The notes under the pieces were generated by a model. That model was not told the DNA's origin, searched no databases, and saw nothing but the letters and a program-made list of their open reading frames with translations. Made by a program: the position numbers and the translations under genes. From Vibrio tarriae (GTDB taxonomy: Bacteria; Pseudomonadota; Gammaproteobacteria; Enterobacterales; Vibrionaceae): a stretch of DNA of 64,000 bases. Positions within the stretch are counted from its first letter, which is position 1. Each line of letters opens with the position of its first letter. Of the stretch, positions 10,767-19,970 are shown in pieces. The stretch spans positions 930,001 through 994,000 of the forward strand of contig NZ_CP022352.1 in NCBI RefSeq assembly GCF_002216685.1. The letters run 5' to 3'.

Positions 10767-10817
10767 ACAGTCGCAGAACAAATTTAGGTAACGGTATACA
10801 CTCAATGTGCTCAATGC

Positions 10818-12071
10818 TCAGCGTGCGAGCTTATGGTGCGCACGGGAAAAATGTCCCGCGCAAAATGCCCCGACGATTGATAATTCACCGGCTAAACAGA
10901 GTGCTGCGGCCACTTCGGCTAAGGCTCGCGCGTGCCCTTGCCCGGCCAATCCCATTAGCGATAAACAGGCGTGTTGGCTAGGGAGATGGGTGCCGCCGCC
11001 AACGGTTCCGACCATCAAATTAGGCAGGGTGACACTGGCGTATAAACCGCCGTGAGGGTGGATCTCCATGCGCGTCATCCCAATTGCGGATTCGGCTACA
11101 CACGCGGCATCTTGCCCACACGCAATATAAAGCGCGGCAAGGGCATTGGCGTAATGAGCATTCACACCGATCGCGCCGCTCAGTGCGCCGCCTACTGTCG
11201 TCATTTGCCCAAACTGCACCATCTGCTCTGGCGTGGTGTGGAGGTACTTTTTGACTAACTCGGCAGAGAGATGCACCTCAGCGCTGACTTTTTTGCCGCG
11301 CACGCTGCGCAGCGTATAGCTATTGGCTTTTTTGTCACCGGAGAGATTGCCATCGAGAAAGGCTTGCACTGGTGCAACCGGTGAGTGGCGCATGATGAAC
11401 TCAAAAACAGCGTGAGTGGCAATCGTCACCATGTTTTGACCGCTGGCATCGCCTGTGGTGTATTCAAACACCAGATAGACGTGATTCCCTTCGATATTGA
11501 CCTGAATATCTTTCAGTTTGCCGTGCGCGGTGGTGGACTGCGCTACCTCTTTCATCTGCTCAAATTGGCTGGTTACCCAACCGACAAATTGTCCGGCTTG
11601 CGCCAGCGAAAGAAAGGCAAACACGGGTGTGCGAGTCACCCCTTCATTAAGCAGTAGCGCACTTGCGCCGCCTGCTGCAGTGATGAGTTGGCTACCACGA
11701 TGGTATGAAGCCACTAACGCCGCTTCTGTGGTGGCCAGCGGAACCAAATAGTCCCCTTGTGCATGAGAGCCGTTAACACGCAGTGGGCCAGCAATACCGA
11801 CAGGCAATTTCACTGTGCCGATGAAATACTCGATGTTTTTTTGGTAGGCCTGCATGGTGCGCTCGGTTTGCTCATCCAAAAGCAGAGCTTGTGCTTCGGG
11901 CACGGCGAGTTTTTGCCAACGCTTCATCACTTGTTGCTCGGTAAGAGCCGGGCTTGGTGTCAGGCGGACACTGGGTCTATCAAATCGGGGAGCAAGCTGA
12001 TCTATCAATCTATCGGGAGCCAGCGTCGCCACATCTGGCGAATAAAGAGGTTGCAAAGCAAGCTTAGGCAT
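10818..12071 (-). CDS. mvaA: HMG-CoA reductase, class I
   Basis: The enzyme reduces HMG-CoA to mevalonate with NADPH in class I members. Visible class I features are the substrate-loop LPVGIAGPL, the catalytic Glu in TTEAALVASY, the catalytic Lys in DKKANSY, the nucleotide-binding region, GTVGGGTHLPSQ, and the C-terminal catalytic His region GHFSRAHHKL. The ATG at 12071 (MPKLALQPL) is preferred; an upstream in-frame ATG at 12113 would add 14 residues. Length is about 417. No other mevalonate-pathway gene is in the window, and most gammaproteobacteria use the MEP pathway. A class I enzyme here suggests past transfer from archaea or eukaryotes, as has been proposed for Vibrio. Confidence 0.93.
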   Translation of the reverse strand: MPKLALQPLYSPDVATLAPDRLIDQLAPRFDRPSVRLTPSPALTEQQVMKRWQKLAVPEAQALLLDEQTERTMQAYQKNIEYFIGTVKLPVGIAGPLRVNGSHAQGDYLVPLATTEAALVASYHRGSQLITAAGGASALLLNEGVTRTPVFAFLSLAQAGQFVGWVTSQFEQMKEVAQSTTAHGKLKDIQVNIEGNHVYLVFEYTTGDASGQNMVTIATHAVFEFIMRHSPVAPVQAFLDGNLSGDKKANSYTLRSVRGKKVSAEVHLSAELVKKYLHTTPEQMVQFGQMTTVGGALSGAIGVNAHYANALAALYIACGQDAACVAESAIGMTRMEIHPHGGLYASVTLPNLMVGTVGGGTHLPSQHACLSLMGLAGQGHARALAEVAAALCLAGELSIVGAFCAGHFSRAHHKLAR

Positions 12072-12157
12072 AACAGTTCTTGGTATTGAGTTTGCTGGGC
12101 ATTGTAAAGCCAATGAGATGAATTACAACGCGAGGATAAAAAAGCTTACAGTTTGGT

Positions 12158-12448
12158 TTAAACACGCACATCCAACATGGTGCCGAGCATATCTTGTTCG
12201 CGCTGAATTAGGTTTGTCCCAATTCGGCTGTAGTGGGAGGCTTGGTTGAGGCTATTGAGCGCATCAATGTGGTTGGCGTACTGCTTTTTAGGCGCGGGAG
12301 ACACAGGTTGCAGCGTGGGGTCTATCGGTTTTCCGACGGTGGATTCCACGGGCAAGCTCGCCTGTTGGATCTCGCGCGCGGCATCCTCCATCATTTTGGA
12401 AGAGTGCATGACCATGGATGAACCATTAGAAACTGCTGATACAGACAT
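12158..12448 (-). CDS. Small hypothetical protein, 96 aa
   Basis: I do not recognise this protein. It has 96 residues, no signal peptide or membrane segment, a Ser/Met-rich N-terminus (MSVSAVSNGSSMVMHSSKMM), a Pro-rich middle and a helical C-terminus (REQDMLGTMLDVRV). It lies 86 nt from the mvaA start on the same strand. The start ATG at 12448 follows GGTAAGCG at good spacing in the minus direction (ACGATGAGGTAAGCGCG). Composition and codon use are like the neighbours, so I take it as real. Confidence 0.7.
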   Translation of the reverse strand: MSVSAVSNGSSMVMHSSKMMEDAAREIQQASLPVESTVGKPIDPTLQPVSPAPKKQYANHIDALNSLNQASHYSRIGTNLIQREQDMLGTMLDVRV

Positions 12449-12504
12449 CGCGCTTACCTCATCGTTACGGTTAAAGTTTAGTCGTATCGCCTGAGTTACT
12501 CAAG

Positions 12505-12729
12505 TTAGGAAAACAGATGTGCAATCGCATCGCGCTCTTCTTCGGTGAGCAACGAAGTTTCATTCTGATGCAGAGAACGATCGATTTCCCCTTGCAGGGC
12601 GCGCAACTGCTGCGGGCTTAATTGGCTCAGTTGTGATTTCCAGCGTTCAAATTGTTGAGGGTTCATTGGGTGTTCCGGTATTAACAAATAGAGGTCTTTA
12701 TTGAGACGTCTTCGACAATCGGTGCTCAT
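12505..12729 (-). CDS. Small hypothetical protein
   Basis: A short cytosolic protein, not recognised. The ATG at 12729 (MSTDCRRRL) has a strong ribosome site (AGGGAG, 8 nt upstream) and gives 74 residues. An ATG at 12666 (MNPQQFERW) gives a 53-residue form that holds the main recognisable helix-rich part, with repeated Leu-Ser-Gln. The frame is open further upstream to 12864 but that part looks like non-coding sequence. The gene is divergent from the H-NOX gene. No function can be given. Confidence 0.6.
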   Translation of the reverse strand: MSTDCRRRLNKDLYLLIPEHPMNPQQFERWKSQLSQLSPQQLRALQGEIDRSLHQNETSLLTEEERDAIAHLFS

Positions 12730-13008
12730 GGTGTTGCTCCCTGTTGCCGCATTGCAATAATCGAAAATTAGCGCTGAGCTGCTGGTTTTTTGTCCGAACA
12801 GTGTCAAGGTTATCAAAAAAACTGGTGATATAAACACAAGTGACTCACGGCTTCCATTTATCACACCTCAATTTGAAGCTGTCGTTTCCAGTTGAAGGTT
12901 ATAGGTGGACAAGTTTAAGAAAATACTACTTTTGATTGATACGCTCTTGCGGCTTTTCCTTCTCTCAACAACACTTGAATGAAAACCAGTGCAAGTGAGG
13001 CAATCCAG

Positions 13009-13554
13009 ATGCAAGGCATTATCTATACCGTTCTCTCCGATATGGTGATTGAAAAATTCGGTGTGCTGTTTTGGGATCAGTTGTTGGAGGATCTAAAGCC
13101 CAGCTCCGAAGGGGTGTATACATCCGGTCAGCAATACAACGATGATGAGTTACTGGCCATGGTGGGCTATTTGAGTGAGAAAGCCCAAATCCCAGCGCCT
13201 GATTTAGTCCGTGCTTATGGTGAATACCTGTTTACCCATTTATTTAATAGCTTGCCGGAAAACTACCCGCATAAAAGCGACCTCAAAACCTTCCTGCTTT
13301 CGGTGGATAAAGTGATCCACAAAGAAGTGCAGCGACTCTATCCCGATGCTTACTTGCCTCAGTTTGAAAACCGAGTTGAAGAGAAAACGCTGACCATGAG
13401 TTACTACTCGAAACGACAATTGTGCGCGGCGGCGGAAGGGTTAATTTTAGGCGCGGCCAAGCAGTTTAATCAGCCGGTAAAGATCACTCAGCCCGTCTGC
13501 ATGCATTGTGGAGCTGACCACTGTGAGATTGTGGTGGAATTTTTGCCATCATGA
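13009..13554 (+). CDS. hnoX: H-NOX heme nitric-oxide/redox sensor
   Basis: H-NOX proteins bind NO on a b-type heme and control a partner kinase or cyclase. With the ATG at 13009 (GAGG ribosome site) the product is 181 residues and starts MQGIIYTVL, the common family start; an in-frame ATG at 12979 adds 10 residues. The proximal heme ligand is His104 (in SVDKVIH), and the heme-propionate motif YxSxR is Tyr132-Ser134-Arg136. Cys139, Cys164, Cys167 and Cys172 match the zinc-binding/redox cysteines described for related H-NOX proteins. The kinase gene hnoK overlaps its stop by 4 nt (ATGA), showing translational coupling. Confidence 0.94.
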   Translation: MQGIIYTVLSDMVIEKFGVLFWDQLLEDLKPSSEGVYTSGQQYNDDELLAMVGYLSEKAQIPAPDLVRAYGEYLFTHLFNSLPENYPHKSDLKTFLLSVDKVIHKEVQRLYPDAYLPQFENRVEEKTLTMSYYSKRQLCAAAEGLILGAAKQFNQPVKITQPVCMHCGADHCEIVVEFLPS

Positions 13555-14498
13555 GTGCCGAAGCGCAATTTCAACGCATTTACGAGCGAGAACGCAAAGC
13601 TCGGATCCTTGCGGAAAAACTCCTTGAGGAGAAAAGCCGCGCCTTGTACGACAAAGTGCTGGAGCTGCAATCCACCTTAGAGCAGTTGAGTGGTGCTCAG
13701 GCGCAGCTATTGCAGTCAGAAAAAATGGCGTCAGTCGGTCAGTTGGCCGCTGGGGTCGCCCATGAAATCAACAATCCGATTGGATTTTGTCTGAGTAATT
13801 TGAATACCTTGCGTGATTATGCCGAGGTGTTTGCTCAGTTAGCGGATCTCGTTGAGCAGTCAGCGCCGAGTCTTGAGGGTAGCGAGTTTTATCAAGCTTT
13901 GACGTGCTTTAAACAGCAGCACGATTTGGCGTTTGTGCGCGAAGATGTGGTCAGCCTTGTCGAAGAAAGTGCCAGTGGTTTGCATCGGGTTAAAGACATT
14001 GTCACTAGCTTACAAAGTGTTTCGCACAGCAGTGATGGCCGTTTTGCGGAATGCAATCTCAACGACTGCATAGAATCGGCACTGCGCATTGTGTGGAATC
14101 AGTTTAAATACACCATGATGGTTGATCGGCAACTAGCTGAAAATCTACCCAAGATCAAAGGGATTGCCCCTGAAATACAACAGGTGCTGATGAACATGTT
14201 CATCAATGCTTCTCACGCTTGTGATGAGCACGGCGAGTTAACCATTACTACCGATACCTTGAATGAGAAGGGCAAAACTTGGGTACAGGTGCAAATTGCT
14301 GATAATGGCCATGGGATTTCACCAGAACACTTAGCCAAAATCTTTGACCCCTTTTTCACCACCAAACCTGTCGGGGTTGGAACCGGGCTGGGGTTATCCA
14401 TCGCGTTTGGAATTGTGGAAAAACATCAAGGTAAGATCTCGGTGACCTCAGAAGTGGGGCAGGGAACACGGTTTACCTTGTTGTTCCCTGCGATCTGA
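13551..14498 (+). CDS. hnoK: HnoK, H-NOX-associated histidine kinase
   Basis: A soluble histidine kinase controlled by the upstream H-NOX protein. The 315 residues have an N-terminal coiled coil (about 5-55, rich in Glu/Lys/Leu), a HisKA domain with phosphoacceptor His71 in GVAHEINNP, and an HATPase domain (N-box FINASHA, ADNGHGI, FDPFFTTKPVGVGTGLGL). No membrane segment or receiver is present, so the signal must come from H-NOX and the phosphate must go to response regulators elsewhere in the genome. In Shewanella and Vibrio such kinases feed c-di-GMP-degrading regulators. The start overlaps the H-NOX stop by 4 nt. The convergent YccS-like gene ends 9 nt downstream. Confidence 0.93.
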   Translation: MSAEAQFQRIYERERKARILAEKLLEEKSRALYDKVLELQSTLEQLSGAQAQLLQSEKMASVGQLAAGVAHEINNPIGFCLSNLNTLRDYAEVFAQLADLVEQSAPSLEGSEFYQALTCFKQQHDLAFVREDVVSLVEESASGLHRVKDIVTSLQSVSHSSDGRFAECNLNDCIESALRIVWNQFKYTMMVDRQLAENLPKIKGIAPEIQQVLMNMFINASHACDEHGELTITTDTLNEKGKTWVQVQIADNGHGISPEHLAKIFDPFFTTKPVGVGTGLGLSIAFGIVEKHQGKISVTSEVGQGTRFTLLFPAI

Positions 14499-14507
14499 AT
14501 GGCTCGT

Positions 14508-16685
14508 TCAGTCGGATTGAGAGTCGACCTTGACCGCAAACTTGCTGGCGAGCGTGTGCAGCTCAGGCAGCATGCGATAAATCAAGTGCAGCTGTTGCAG
14601 TACCATGCGCGCCGAGCCTTCATCATCCTCACGCCACTCAGCAAGGCGTTTCTCTAATCCTGAGCTATCAATACCGCTGGTATCACACTCTTCACAGTGG
14701 TTGGACAACTGTTGATGCAGCAAGTCGAGATGCTGATGGATCACGCGATGTGAATCGAGTACCAACTGATGCACGGTTTCATCATCCAGTCGGGTTCGAT
14801 GCGCTCCAAGCGCTGAGATATAACTGAGCAGCGCGTGGTTAAGAGTCAGGAAACGAAAGCTCTCATCGGCCGCCGCACGATAACGCCCCGGTTCTGCCAG
14901 CATATTGGTGACCGCGGCAGAAAGTGCGGCATCTTGGTTGTGGGCATGACGCCGCGCAATCCGGTAACTCAAGCTGTCTTTTTTACCAATCCGATATTGA
15001 CCAATGATCTGCGCCAAGTACTGCTTATTGGCATCAATTGCTTCCGCCATCACTTTATGCAGCCGTTTCGATTGCCAGTCCGGCAGAATGAGCACCACGG
15101 CCGCTACCGCTAAGGCGCAGCCAATGAGGGTATCCGCCAATCTTGGTAATACCACCGCATAGCCTTCACCTAACTGATTGAAACAAAACAGCACCAATAA
15201 GGTGATAAAACCGGTCGCGTAGCCGTAGTTGTTGAGGCGAAACGCAAAAAACATCACACCGGAGAAGACAATAAACACCAATTGGCTCTCTTGTGATGGG
15301 AAGAAGGTGAGTAGCGGCACGCCAATCAGCAAGCCGGCTAAGGTGCCAATGATCCGCGCGGTGAGTTTTTGCTTGGTTGCGGCGTAGTTTGGCTGGCAAA
15401 CAAACAGGGTGGTGAGCAAAATCCAGTAACCGCGCTCAATGCCAAACCCTTGAATGATCGCATAGCCCAGCGTTAGGGTGGTAGACAAGCGCAGCGCATG
15501 ACGAAATAACAGCGAATCTTTATTGAGATTGGCGCGAATACGTTGCCACATGCTGCCTAAGGTGTGCGCTTCAGTGTCATCCAGTACCCCTTCTTCGGGT
15601 TTGGCCACATCCGGGTTGCTGACGTTACTGAGCTGTTTTTCAACGGTCGCTAAGTTATTGAATAGATAGCCTAACTGACCCAAAAGACTTTTCCAGTCTC
15701 GTCTCTCTTGTTGGCGAAGATAGCTGAGTGATAACTGCAGTTCATCCAACGCGACAATCGAAGCGGAGTCGTGTTGGTAACTGTGTCCAAGGCGAATCGA
15801 TTGAGCGATATCACGGCACGCTTTCGCTTGCGTCTCTAATAAATATTTAAAGCGGAACAGAATGTCTGAGCGGCCAAAGTGATCGGCCAGCTCTTGGTAA
15901 CGGTAATGGCTGGAGCTCACTCGTTCGTGAATGTCTTGCGCCAGAAAATAGATGTTTAAAAAGCGATCGCTGGCGCTGTCCACATGCCCCCGTTTGGATC
16001 GGGTCAGAAACACCGCCTTGCACTGGTTTAACGCATTGACTGTCGCGGCGTTAAGATTGGCCTCAATGATCCGGTGGGGCTGCGGAATCATGTTGGAAAC
16101 CGGGTGGAAAAGGGTGGATTTCGCCTCTAAATAATTGGCCAGTTGTAGAAACACATTAGCGAGGTTTTGTTGTACGGGCTGCATTGGCCAAAAGGCATGC
16201 CACAGCATCGACATCAAGTAGTACCAAGCGCTGCCGCTGAGTAAAAGTAACGGCTGAAACCAGATATTAGTGCTTTGATGGGCACCGAGCATGGTGTACA
16301 CGGCAATCAACAGAGAAGCAAACGCTATGCTGGCGTAGCGAGCTCCCATAGCGCCGAGCATGATAAAACCAAAACTTGAGGTGAAAAGGCCAAGCGCAAA
16401 CAGCCACGGGGTTTGAAACAGAATTTCAATCGAGAAGGCGGCAATCGCAAAACAGATCAAGGTAAGAGTGATGGATTTCAAACGGCCACTAAAGCGGTCA
16501 TCTCGATCGGCGAGTGCCGCGGCAATCACCCCGAGAATCAAAGGGGTGATCCAAGTGTTGAGCTGATAATACCAAGCGGGGATCACCACACCCAGTAAAG
16601 TCAATAAGATCAAGACACTGTAGTTAACAGTTTTATTCGCCCAATACAGGCGCAGTTGGTTAATTTTCGGCACAGCGCAGCACAT
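14508..16685 (-). CDS. yccS: YccS/YhfK-family FUSC membrane protein
   Basis: A large (725 residues) inner-membrane protein with two hydrophobic blocks of about six segments each (about 20-150 and 395-540), separated by a cytoplasmic domain. This is the FUSC/YccS architecture related to aromatic-acid exporters. The second block carries the family stretch RHALRLSTTLTLGYAIIQ and GRxxGTLAG-like RIIGTLAGLLIGVP. A substrate cannot be deduced. The ATG at 16685 has no strong ribosome site; a slightly later start is possible. It is monocistronic and convergent with hnoK. Confidence 0.88.
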   Translation of the reverse strand: MCCAVPKINQLRLYWANKTVNYSVLILLTLLGVVIPAWYYQLNTWITPLILGVIAAALADRDDRFSGRLKSITLTLICFAIAAFSIEILFQTPWLFALGLFTSSFGFIMLGAMGARYASIAFASLLIAVYTMLGAHQSTNIWFQPLLLLSGSAWYYLMSMLWHAFWPMQPVQQNLANVFLQLANYLEAKSTLFHPVSNMIPQPHRIIEANLNAATVNALNQCKAVFLTRSKRGHVDSASDRFLNIYFLAQDIHERVSSSHYRYQELADHFGRSDILFRFKYLLETQAKACRDIAQSIRLGHSYQHDSASIVALDELQLSLSYLRQQERRDWKSLLGQLGYLFNNLATVEKQLSNVSNPDVAKPEEGVLDDTEAHTLGSMWQRIRANLNKDSLLFRHALRLSTTLTLGYAIIQGFGIERGYWILLTTLFVCQPNYAATKQKLTARIIGTLAGLLIGVPLLTFFPSQESQLVFIVFSGVMFFAFRLNNYGYATGFITLLVLFCFNQLGEGYAVVLPRLADTLIGCALAVAAVVLILPDWQSKRLHKVMAEAIDANKQYLAQIIGQYRIGKKDSLSYRIARRHAHNQDAALSAAVTNMLAEPGRYRAAADESFRFLTLNHALLSYISALGAHRTRLDDETVHQLVLDSHRVIHQHLDLLHQQLSNHCEECDTSGIDSSGLEKRLAEWREDDEGSARMVLQQLHLIYRMLPELHTLASKFAVKVDSQSD

Positions 16686-16835
16686 TCATCAGTGTAGAAA
16701 GGGCAAAGTCTAGCAGATTACACCAATAAGATTCTGATCAAGATAAAGAAAACCTCGTTCTGCCACTTCTGCGCTATGCTCGTTAACCGTTAAGAATATT
16801 GACATTATCTTTTCATCGGCACCGGAGTTTGGGGT

Positions 16836-18935
16836 ATGATTGCCGACAACTTTGTTAGTGGGCTTTTACCAATGCAGCTGAATGCGAATAAGACTGCACA
16901 ATTTTTTATTGCCAATGAATATTACCAAGTCCAGCTTGAGAAAGAGTGGTTGGTGTTAACTTCGCTCAGTAGCGAAGAACGTATTCCCTTTCATGTCTGG
17001 AACGGTGAAGTGCAGATCCGCAGAGGCGTATTTTGGGGAACGTTGCAGTTTTTTGCTCATCCCGAAGAGGGCGTGCAGCGCAGTTGGCTGGTGCAGGGTC
17101 TCCCTTGGCCGGAATGTCGCCATTTTGCGCACCAATTAGTGGCGCATTATCAAGCGTGGCACAATCGCCAATGTGAGCAATTAAGTCTCTATTTTCCGCG
17201 TTGGCAGCAAGAGTTGTCTCGTCTAAAGCGCCTGCCGTCTTTTCTATCCCACTCCTCCGTTGAAGCTTGGGTCGCGCAAGTGTATGCCGATTTAAAACTG
17301 ATGGACATGACGCTGCATGAAGCGCAAAAACATCTTCCCACGGTTTTCGATACCTTACTGCCTTGGCTGCTCGATACCTCCGCGACGTTGTATGAGCGTA
17401 ATAAAGCTTGGCTCGAGATAGAACGCGCGAACTGGACAGTCTTGTTTTCCCAGTGTGAATCGTCGCCGCTCAATGTCTCGCAGCAATACGCTGTGCTGCT
17501 GAATGACGATCACAACTTAGTGTTGGCGGGCGCAGGTTCAGGTAAAACCAGCGTACTGACTGCGCGCGTTTCCTATTTATTGCAGAGCCATTTGGCGAAA
17601 CCAGAGCAAATTTTGTTGGTCGCTTTTGCACGCGATGCGGCACAAGAGATGGCCGAGCGCTTAAAAAACAAAATTGGTTTGGAAGCCGAGCGTTTGCACA
17701 TCAATACCTTCCATCAGTTGGGTCTGCGCATTATCAACCGAGTGGAAGGCAAAACGGTGATCATGTCGCCACTCGCGAATGACAGTAAGCTTAAGCAGGC
17801 TTGGTGTATTGATTGGTTAAAGCGCCACTGGATGACGCCGACCAATTTTAAACGTTGGCAAAAACATCTCGCCAAATGGCCGATTGCGTATCTGGCGGGG
17901 GATGATGAACTCGGTAGCCACGTAGAAAACCCGAAATTGATCGCATGGCTCGAGAAGCAGCTCGATCAATTGGCACAAATGGGATTGAGTAAAAAAGAGC
18001 TGCAAGAGCGGCTGGTGGATCACGATGACTATCCGCGCTTAAACAGCGAGCTTTCCTTATGCTGGCCGTGCTATCAAGCGTGGCAGCAGATGCTTAAAGA
18101 TCAAAACCAGATTGATTTCAACATCATGATCACCAGAGCGACCGAGTATGTCGAAAAAGGCAAATTCCGCTCGCCGTGGAAATTTATCATGGTCGATGAG
18201 TATCAAGACATCTCGCCGCAGCGTTTACGCTTGCTACAAGCGCTGTGTGAGCAAAACCAAGGCCAGTGTAACCTGTTTGCGGTCGGCGATGATTGGCAAT
18301 CCATCTACCAATTTGCAGGTTCCGATGTGGATTTGACCACCGGTTTTGCAACCCGTTTTGCCAATTCGACGGTGCACCATCTCGATACGACTTATCGTTT
18401 TAATGATCAGATTGGTGCGGTCGCCAACCGCTTTATTCAGCAAAATCCGCATCAGTTACCCAAAACGCTCAATAGCTTTAAAACCGAGAAGCAAAAAGCG
18501 GTCATGCTGGCACCGAACCATTCGGTTGAAAAAATATTGGATGAAATCAATCGCTCCACCAATAAGCTGAAAACCGTGCTATTGCTTGGTCGTAATCACT
18601 ACCATAAACCTGAGTTACTGAAAGATTGGCAGAATCGTTATCTCTCTCTCAAGCTCGATTTTATGACTTGCCATGCCAGCAAAGGCAAAGAGGCGGATTA
18701 TGTGATTATTTTGGCGGTCGATGATGGCCAATTCCCTGCTCGGGTGAAAGCTTTGCATTTGGATGATGCGTTGAACCAAAGTGAGGATGATTTCCCGTAT
18801 GCCGAAGAGCGGCGCTTATTCTATGTCGCGTTGACTCGTGCCAAAGAGAAAGTGTGGGTGACTTATAACGGCAACGGCTCCAGCTTTGTTCAAGAACTGT
18901 TGAATGATGACTATCCGGTTGTTAAGCAAAAATAG
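16836..18935 (+). CDS. helD: DNA helicase IV (HelD)
   Basis: A superfamily I 3'-5' helicase of the UvrD/Rep type. The first ~200 residues match the HelD-specific N-terminal region. The motor follows with Walker A GAGSGKTS (about residue 232), Walker B VDEYQD (about 452), motif III GDDWQSIYQFAG and motifs V/VI including TCHASKGKEAD and VALTRAK. Length 699 versus about 684 in E. coli. The ATG at 16836 is preceded by GGAG at good spacing; a later ATG at 16872 (MQLNAN) aligns better with the E. coli N-terminus, so the true start may be there. A strong bidirectional terminator follows. Confidence 0.94.
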   Translation: MIADNFVSGLLPMQLNANKTAQFFIANEYYQVQLEKEWLVLTSLSSEERIPFHVWNGEVQIRRGVFWGTLQFFAHPEEGVQRSWLVQGLPWPECRHFAHQLVAHYQAWHNRQCEQLSLYFPRWQQELSRLKRLPSFLSHSSVEAWVAQVYADLKLMDMTLHEAQKHLPTVFDTLLPWLLDTSATLYERNKAWLEIERANWTVLFSQCESSPLNVSQQYAVLLNDDHNLVLAGAGSGKTSVLTARVSYLLQSHLAKPEQILLVAFARDAAQEMAERLKNKIGLEAERLHINTFHQLGLRIINRVEGKTVIMSPLANDSKLKQAWCIDWLKRHWMTPTNFKRWQKHLAKWPIAYLAGDDELGSHVENPKLIAWLEKQLDQLAQMGLSKKELQERLVDHDDYPRLNSELSLCWPCYQAWQQMLKDQNQIDFNIMITRATEYVEKGKFRSPWKFIMVDEYQDISPQRLRLLQALCEQNQGQCNLFAVGDDWQSIYQFAGSDVDLTTGFATRFANSTVHHLDTTYRFNDQIGAVANRFIQQNPHQLPKTLNSFKTEKQKAVMLAPNHSVEKILDEINRSTNKLKTVLLLGRNHYHKPELLKDWQNRYLSLKLDFMTCHASKGKEADYVIILAVDDGQFPARVKALHLDDALNQSEDDFPYAEERRLFYVALTRAKEKVWVTYNGNGSSFVQELLNDDYPVVKQK

Positions 18936-18961
18936 AATTTGGAATAATTTTAAATGGAGAG

Positions 18962-18987
18962 AAAAGGCGAGCTAAGCTCGCCTTTTT
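18962..18987. terminator. Bidirectional terminator, helD / cytochrome b561
   Basis: The 11-bp inverted repeat AAAAGGCGAGC / GCTCGCCTTTT (18962-18972 and 18976-18986) has T-runs at both ends. It lies between the ends of helD (18935) and the minus-strand cytochrome gene (18991). Confidence 0.9.
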
Positions 18988-18990
18988 CAA

Positions 18991-19527
18991 TTAAGACTGT
19001 TCACTATTTTGTGAAGATGTTTTATGCCCGATCAGCATTCCATGCACATAAGGATGCCCAGTAAATTTAGACATAATAATGACCGCTGACACATGGACGG
19101 CAACGGCAGCCATGGTCAGATTAGCTAAGGTTTCATGCACCTCTTTAATCCAGTCTTCACCCCAAAACAGATCCCACTCACTCATCCAACCCGATAAACC
19201 GGTGGCGAGCAGTAAAAACCACATTGCCCAAATCATAATCGCACCAGCAGGGTTATGCCCAGTGTGATTATCTTGTTTGGTTCGCACCACTTCTTTAATG
19301 TGCTCAATGGCTTTGGGAATGGATGGCGTAAAAGCCGTTAGCCGAGCAGGGGAGTGAGTGATTACCCCCCAGCCTAAACGCAGGATAATGGCTCCCATAA
19401 CCACATAGCCAACCCATTCGTGTAAATCACTGCCCTCTTCAATTGCAAAAAAATTAGCCAAGAAAAGGGCGGCAACCAACCAATGCGTTACTCGAACAAA
19501 AAGATCCCATGTGTATGGTTTAGCCAT
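18991..19527 (-). CDS. Cytochrome b561-domain membrane protein
   Basis: A four-helix b-type cytochrome of the CybB/HupC-like superfamily. The 178 residues have four hydrophobic helices with His residues placed as heme ligands: RVTHW in helix 1, LHEWVGY in helix 2, VHETLAN and VAVHVSAV in the later helices. Such proteins move electrons between quinol and periplasmic partners. The gene overlaps the PepSY gene by 8 nt, so the two are co-translated. A PmrA-like direct repeat lies upstream of the pair at 19852-19868. Ends at the shared terminator at 18962-18987. Confidence 0.88.
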   Translation of the reverse strand: MAKPYTWDLFVRVTHWLVAALFLANFFAIEEGSDLHEWVGYVVMGAIILRLGWGVITHSPARLTAFTPSIPKAIEHIKEVVRTKQDNHTGHNPAGAIMIWAMWFLLLATGLSGWMSEWDLFWGEDWIKEVHETLANLTMAAVAVHVSAVIIMSKFTGHPYVHGMLIGHKTSSQNSEQS

Positions 19528-19804
19528 CTTTTTCCTCTTTTACTTTCTCCATATTGGTTGGGTTGAAATAGATTTCGACTCGTTTACCCTCTTGGTCGTG
19601 ACCATACAATTCATAGCAACTGGTTTTGGTGATTTTGAACACTTTAATCTTATAGCCCATATCTTCCACTTGTTGCTGAGCTTGTTCAAAAGGAATCCAA
19701 CTGCTTTCGGGTTCTGTTGTACAAGTCGGGTCAGCGAATGCTGCCGCAGAAACTAAGCCAAGAGAAGTAATAGCGAACAGACGAGAAATTTTGAGTAGTG
19801 ACAT
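19520..19804 (-). CDS. PepSY-domain periplasmic protein
   Basis: A 94-residue exported protein: signal peptide (cleavage near AFA, residue 24) followed by one PepSY domain, with the typical IPFEQAQQQVEDMGY helix and YELYGHDQEGKRVEIYFNP strands. Two cysteines (in CTTE and SCYEL) could form a disulphide. The ATG at 19804 has a strong AAGGAG site; an in-frame ATG at 19837 is less likely. It overlaps the cytochrome b561 gene by 8 nt. PepSY proteins paired with b561 cytochromes are a recurrent arrangement, but the biochemical role is unknown. Confidence 0.87.
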   Translation of the reverse strand: MSLLKISRLFAITSLGLVSAAAFADPTCTTEPESSWIPFEQAQQQVEDMGYKIKVFKITKTSCYELYGHDQEGKRVEIYFNPTNMEKVKEEKDG

Positions 19805-19851
19805 AATGCGCTCCTTTACGTTATGCATTGACTTCATCTTACCGATTTAAT

Positions 19852-19868
19852 CTTAATGAATACTTAAG
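19852..19868. promoter_or_regulatory. PmrA-like direct repeat upstream of PepSY-cyt b561
   Basis: Two half-sites, CTTAAT and CTTAAG, separated by 5 nt, begin 48 nt upstream of the PepSY start. This matches the PmrA-box pattern (two CTTAAK half-sites, 5-nt spacer). V. cholerae has a PmrA homologue (VprA/CarR), so it is a candidate regulator. Seen: the sequence; inferred: the regulator. Confidence 0.5.
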
Positions 19869-19914
19869 AATACGGTTAGAATGCGTTCATAATTGAACCC
19901 AATAATCTTAGTCC

Positions 19915-19943
19915 AATAAAAAAGGTTTGCTGACGCAAACCCT
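19915..19943 (-). terminator. Terminator after dgkA
   Basis: A 7-bp stem (GGTTTGC / GCAAACC, 19924-19930 and 19935-19941; 4-nt loop) is followed on the minus strand by TTTTTT. It is 30 nt past the dgkA stop. Confidence 0.85.
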
Positions 19944-19970
19944 TAAAATTGTTTCTATGGCAACGGATGT

